Shown here: positions 58,826 to 61,894 of the stretch, piece after piece | Layout of the letters: each line of letters starts with the position of its first letter | Position numbering within the stretch: position 1 is the first letter of the stretch | Notes under the pieces: model-generated | The model's input: the letters and a program-made list of their open reading frames with translations, nothing else | What the model was told of the DNA's origin: nothing | The model's database searches: none | NCBI GenBank assembly: GCA_903924765.1 | Contig: CAIYCT010000009.1 | Coordinates: 1 to 61,894, forward strand | DNA from: an uncultured Rhodospirillaceae bacterium | Lineage (GTDB): Bacteria > Pseudomonadota > Alphaproteobacteria > Rhodospirillales > Magnetospirillaceae | Reading direction: 5' to 3' | Length of the DNA: 61,894 nt | Translations under genes and position numbers: made by a program

Positions 58826-59006
58826 CGCCCAATAAAAACATAGGAAAGAATAAACTTTCCAACTGGACCTCTTTGTTGCTTAAGAACAGGACATCCCCCT
58901 GCGCGAGTCTGAAACATTAGTTTTATAATGTTCACTTTCTCAATGCGGCCTTCCTGTTTACTCTACTGACTTGAAGTCTTAGCTTTGAGTGAGCGGGGAA
59001 GAAACT

Positions 59007-59495
59007 ATGAGGCGATCAAGGAGGCGCTGCGTTGTCGTAATAAGCGCGCTTTCCCTTGCATTTTACGCTGCCGTTCCCAAGGTCGCTTATGCCGAATCAT
59101 TTAATGCTAAAACCACGATCATCGTGGCGAAGGTGTTCGGCTTTCTAGCCCATAAACCCGCACCCGACTCTAAGGTCATCATCTTTCCAGGCGCAGCCGA
59201 TCTCGCCGTCGCCAAGGCAAACATGGCGACATTGAATGTGGTCGAAGGCACCGTGGCCGACGCGACCACCGCCTTCGCGGTCGTGGTCAACACGCAAGAA
59301 GAGGCCAGAGCCGTAAGAAGCGCCAATCCCCAAAGCCTGATCATCAGTGGAGACTTACCCTGCGTTGATGACGGGGACTGCCACGTTGTCATTCAATCAA
59401 AACCTAACGTTAAAATTTTCATCAATCTCGCCGCAATCAAAGCGTCGGGAATCGAATTTGAGGCGAACTTCAAAATGCTCATAACGGCGAGGTAG
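59007..59495 (+). CDS. YfiR/DUF4154-like periplasmic protein
   Basis: A 162-residue protein with a signal peptide ending near VAYAE (residue 30), a mature domain with two Cys (LPCVDDGDCHV) and the C-terminal pattern FINLAAIKASGIEFEANF, typical of the YfiR/DUF4154 family. YfiR binds the sensor of a diguanylate cyclase or histidine kinase and represses it from the periplasm. The ATG at 59007 has GGGGAAG upstream. The TonB-dependent receptor gene follows three bases after the stop, a pairing that appears in other proteobacteria. Confidence 0.75.
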   Translation: MRRSRRRCVVVISALSLAFYAAVPKVAYAESFNAKTTIIVAKVFGFLAHKPAPDSKVIIFPGAADLAVAKANMATLNVVEGTVADATTAFAVVVNTQEEARAVRSANPQSLIISGDLPCVDDGDCHVVIQSKPNVKIFINLAAIKASGIEFEANFKMLITAR

Positions 59496-59498
59496 GCT

Positions 59499-61496
59499 TT
59501 GGCAAGATTGGCTCTATCAAGGATCACCGTTCTTATGACTGGCATGATGCTGGCTCCCGTGGCCGCCAACGCCCAGTTGGTGAAATATGGCGATCTGGAA
59601 GAAATGTTTGGCGAGCCGGTTACCACCTCGGCAACGGGCAAACCTCAAAAAGTTTCAGAAGCTCCGGCCAATATGGAGATCATCACCAGCGACGACATCA
59701 GACGATCCGGCGCCGATAACATCCCTGATGTTCTACAATATCTGACGGGGGTAAACTTCCGTCGATCGGGCTTCAACAATGCCGAGCTTTCCATCCGGGG
59801 GTATGATCAACCGTGGAATCCCCGTTTGTTGGTCTTGATCAATGGCCAACCTGTTTACGAAGACTTCTTTGGCGATGTGGTTTGGCCTGCCATCCCTGTT
59901 CAGTTGGAGGAAATCAGGCAGATAGAAGTCGTTAAGGGACCCAATGCAGCCCTATTCGGCTTCAATGCCGCCAGCGGCGTCATAAACATCGTGACCTTCG
60001 ATCCCTTGAGCGATTCCGTCAACAGCTTGACCGCCCGCTATGGCACTCAATCCAGCCGCAGCGGCTCGGTGGTCGCCACCCTGAATTCCAAAGACGAATC
60101 GGGGCTTCGCCTTTCCGCCGGGGGAATGAGCGCCAATGAATTTCCTCAACGCAACATCCCACACAATACGGTGACGTCTTATTACAAACCCGAAGCGGAG
60201 ACTTTCAATTTCGACGGCCGGGCACATCTAAGCGATACGGTGATTTTATCCGCGAACGGCAATACAGGATATATGAACAGGAACCTGCCGCCCGACATTC
60301 AATATGAAACCGATAAGACCTGGTCGTTAAGAACCCAATTGACGGCGGACACCGACTATGGACTGACCAATGTGGATGTCTATGGGACGAAATGGCGCTT
60401 TAATTTTCCGGTCCTGCAACAAGCCAACAGCGTCACCCAAGACGTTCGGTTGAGCGACGCCTTTAATTTAGGAAAGACTCACACAATTCGCTTGAGCGCC
60501 GAATATAAATACAACGAAGCCAGCGGCCAGTTCTTTAACGGCAGCACCGATTTTTATCACATCTATTCGGGCGGACTTATGTGGGATTGGGCCATTTCGC
60601 CAACCTTATCCTTTACCAATGCCGTGCGTCAGGACTTTCTTGCCTTGGGCATGAAGGGGAGTTTGTTGGCTGCCACCGGCTTGCACCCCAACGATTATAA
60701 CAACCGAACCATTGACGCGACCAATTTCAATTCCGGTTTGGTCTATCAAGTGACGACCAACGACACCGCCAGACTTTTGCTCAGTCGGGGCTATCAGCTG
60801 CCAAGCTTGAACATTCTAGGCATGCAAATCCCTCAGACCAACGGCGGAGTCTTCTCGGGCGATCCCCACATCCATGCAACCGAGGTGACCAATTACGAAG
60901 TGGATTTTGACCATTCCATTTCGAAATTGGACGCCGCGCTCAGGGCGGCCATCTTCCATCAAACCAACCGCAATCTCTTTGGCTTTCTGATTGCCGTTCC
61001 CAACAGCAACAGCAACAACCTCGTCAGCAGCAATATCGGCAGCAGCGATGAGACGGGATTGGAGCTGTCGTTAAAAAGCTCACGCGAGAAAGGCCTGCGC
61101 TGGAGCTTGGGATACAGCTACGCCACCATTGCCGACAATATAGGGACCAGCGGCGTGAAAATCCTGGCCGAGCCATTCAGCGTCTTTAAGAACGGCACGC
61201 CGCACCATACGATCAATGGCGGTCTTGGCTACGGCTGGGAGAAAGTGACCATGGACCTACGCGGGGGATGGCGTTCCTCGTCGCAGGATTGGCAATTCTC
61301 CAGTACGGACTTTCTCTATCATTCCATGCGGACCAAGGCCTATTCAACCGTCGACCTTCATGTGGGATACGCGGTGATGGATTTCGTCACGCTGGGGCTA
61401 ACGGTCGATCAACTGACTCAGTCCTATACCTATGAACGCCGCTCCGGCGACCCTTTGGAGCGGCGAGTCTTTGGTTCTGTGACCTTCCAATATTAA
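59499..61496 (+). CDS. TonB-dependent outer-membrane receptor
   Basis: The 665-residue protein has a signal peptide (ending ANA near residue 25), an N-terminal plug domain (about 45-165: ANMEIITSDDIRRSGADNIPD, LSIRGYD, VEVVKGPNAALFG-like stretch) and a barrel to the C-terminal Tyr. I chose TTG 59499, which gives a proper signal peptide and has GAGG nine bases upstream; the next ATG would remove most of the signal. The usual TonB box is not evident, as in receptors of the YfiR-linked type. Ligand unknown. It converges on the outer-membrane gene with a four-base overlap. Confidence 0.88.
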   Translation: MARLALSRITVLMTGMMLAPVAANAQLVKYGDLEEMFGEPVTTSATGKPQKVSEAPANMEIITSDDIRRSGADNIPDVLQYLTGVNFRRSGFNNAELSIRGYDQPWNPRLLVLINGQPVYEDFFGDVVWPAIPVQLEEIRQIEVVKGPNAALFGFNAASGVINIVTFDPLSDSVNSLTARYGTQSSRSGSVVATLNSKDESGLRLSAGGMSANEFPQRNIPHNTVTSYYKPEAETFNFDGRAHLSDTVILSANGNTGYMNRNLPPDIQYETDKTWSLRTQLTADTDYGLTNVDVYGTKWRFNFPVLQQANSVTQDVRLSDAFNLGKTHTIRLSAEYKYNEASGQFFNGSTDFYHIYSGGLMWDWAISPTLSFTNAVRQDFLALGMKGSLLAATGLHPNDYNNRTIDATNFNSGLVYQVTTNDTARLLLSRGYQLPSLNILGMQIPQTNGGVFSGDPHIHATEVTNYEVDFDHSISKLDAALRAAIFHQTNRNLFGFLIAVPNSNSNNLVSSNIGSSDETGLELSLKSSREKGLRWSLGYSYATIADNIGTSGVKILAEPFSVFKNGTPHHTINGGLGYGWEKVTMDLRGGWRSSSQDWQFSSTDFLYHSMRTKAYSTVDLHVGYAVMDFVTLGLTVDQLTQSYTYERRSGDPLERRVFGSVTFQY

Positions 61497-61894
61497 AACG
61501 CGATTTCGTATTCCAGCTTGTATTTGAAGGTGCTGGACGGCGTGGCGGTGGAAATGCCGACCAAATATCCAAATTCATATTTAAGCTCGCCCAGGTTGCC
61601 CGAGCTAAGCTGACCGACCATGACAGGTCCAATCCGGTGGGATTGCAAGTTCGGCGTCGGAATGTTGTCGATCGCGCCCACGTCGCCATAATATTCGATA
61701 GCGGGATCTAGCCATCTCAGCCAATCATACTTGACCTGAACGGCGTAATTGACGTCCAGGCCATCGGTGGCATAAGCGCCCACTTGCTTTTCAAAATACA
61801 CATTGGCCGTCGTTGTAATATCGCCGATGGTCTTTTGCACCAACGGGCCAAACGTGACGGTGTTGGGATTGCCCGACCGCATCGAACGGCTGAA
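61493..61894 (-). CDS. Putative outer-membrane beta-barrel protein (partial, 5' end outside window)
   Basis: The C-terminal part of a protein whose frame stays open to the right edge of the window. At least 133 residues are visible: alternating strands such as TTTANVYFEKQVG, VQVKYDW, KYEFGYLVGI, and a terminal strand ending YKLEYEIAF with an aromatic last residue, the signal for outer-membrane insertion. It looks like a barrel rather than a soluble protein. Family is not named. It converges on the receptor gene with a three- to four-base overlap. Confidence 0.75.
   Translation of the reverse strand, partial: FSRSMRSGNPNTVTFGPLVQKTIGDITTTANVYFEKQVGAYATDGLDVNYAVQVKYDWLRWLDPAIEYYGDVGAIDNIPTPNLQSHRIGPVMVGQLSSGNLGELKYEFGYLVGISTATPSSTFKYKLEYEIAF

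Overview
The window reads as alphaproteobacterial chromosome, most likely Rhodospirillales and close to Magnetospirillum/Phaeospirillum. This rests on the gene content (ATP12 F1-ATPase chaperone, phasin, ClpS-ClpA, Hsp20 followed by a DUF1150 gene, GatCAB, DUF484-XerC, a split bacterioferritin pair) and on moderately high GC. The genus is an inference from general familiarity; no database was searched.

Positions 1 to about 12,280 are a mobile genomic island. The window opens inside a large serine recombinase gene, followed by a translationally coupled small partner and an excisionase-type helix-turn-helix gene. Then comes a tight five-gene plus-strand operon (1758-11988): a DUF499-type AAA+ ATPase, a compact PglZ-domain protein, a DUF1156/Zn-ribbon adenine methyltransferase, an unrecognised 166-residue protein, and an SNF2-family helicase. 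Stop/start overlaps join most of the genes. This is a BREX-like, methylation-based anti-phage system whose gene set does not match the canonical BREX or DISARM layouts I know. It is the main candidate for an under-described system here. The island ends next to the 3' end of a tRNA-Ser(GCU) gene (12283-12374, minus).

From 12.4 kb onward the sequence is core chromosome. 12.4-25.9 kb: two small lipoproteins, gatCAB, ruvX, a PilZ protein, guaA, an ABC-F ATPase, an EamA transporter coupled to an AmpD-type amidase, tusA, a diguanylate cyclase, ATP12 and a HAD phosphatase. 26.2-27.5 kb: an iron-storage block with two bacterioferritin subunits of complementary active sites, a Fur-box-like palindrome and Bfd. 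27.5-38.6 kb: an RluC-type pseudouridine synthase, a SPOR-domain D,D-carboxypeptidase, a phasin, clpS-clpA, a DUF2076 protein, panE, uppP, small membrane proteins and wecB. 38.6-50.3 kb: priA, DUF484, xerC, hsp20-DUF1150, a PNPOx-like protein, a GNAT-Nudix fusion, argJ, a parvulin and secA.

50.3-61.9 kb: a two-component pair whose OmpR-type regulator carries an in-frame TGA between its receiver and DNA-binding domains, YceI, an OFA-family transporter, lipB, tRNA-Leu(GAG), a malic enzyme-phosphotransacetylase fusion, a YfiR-like periplasmic protein coupled to a TonB-dependent receptor, and the C-terminal part of an outer-membrane protein cut by the window edge.

No CRISPR array, rRNA or recognisable insertion sequence was seen. 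Several convergent gene pairs overlap at their 3' ends, so the core region is compact.
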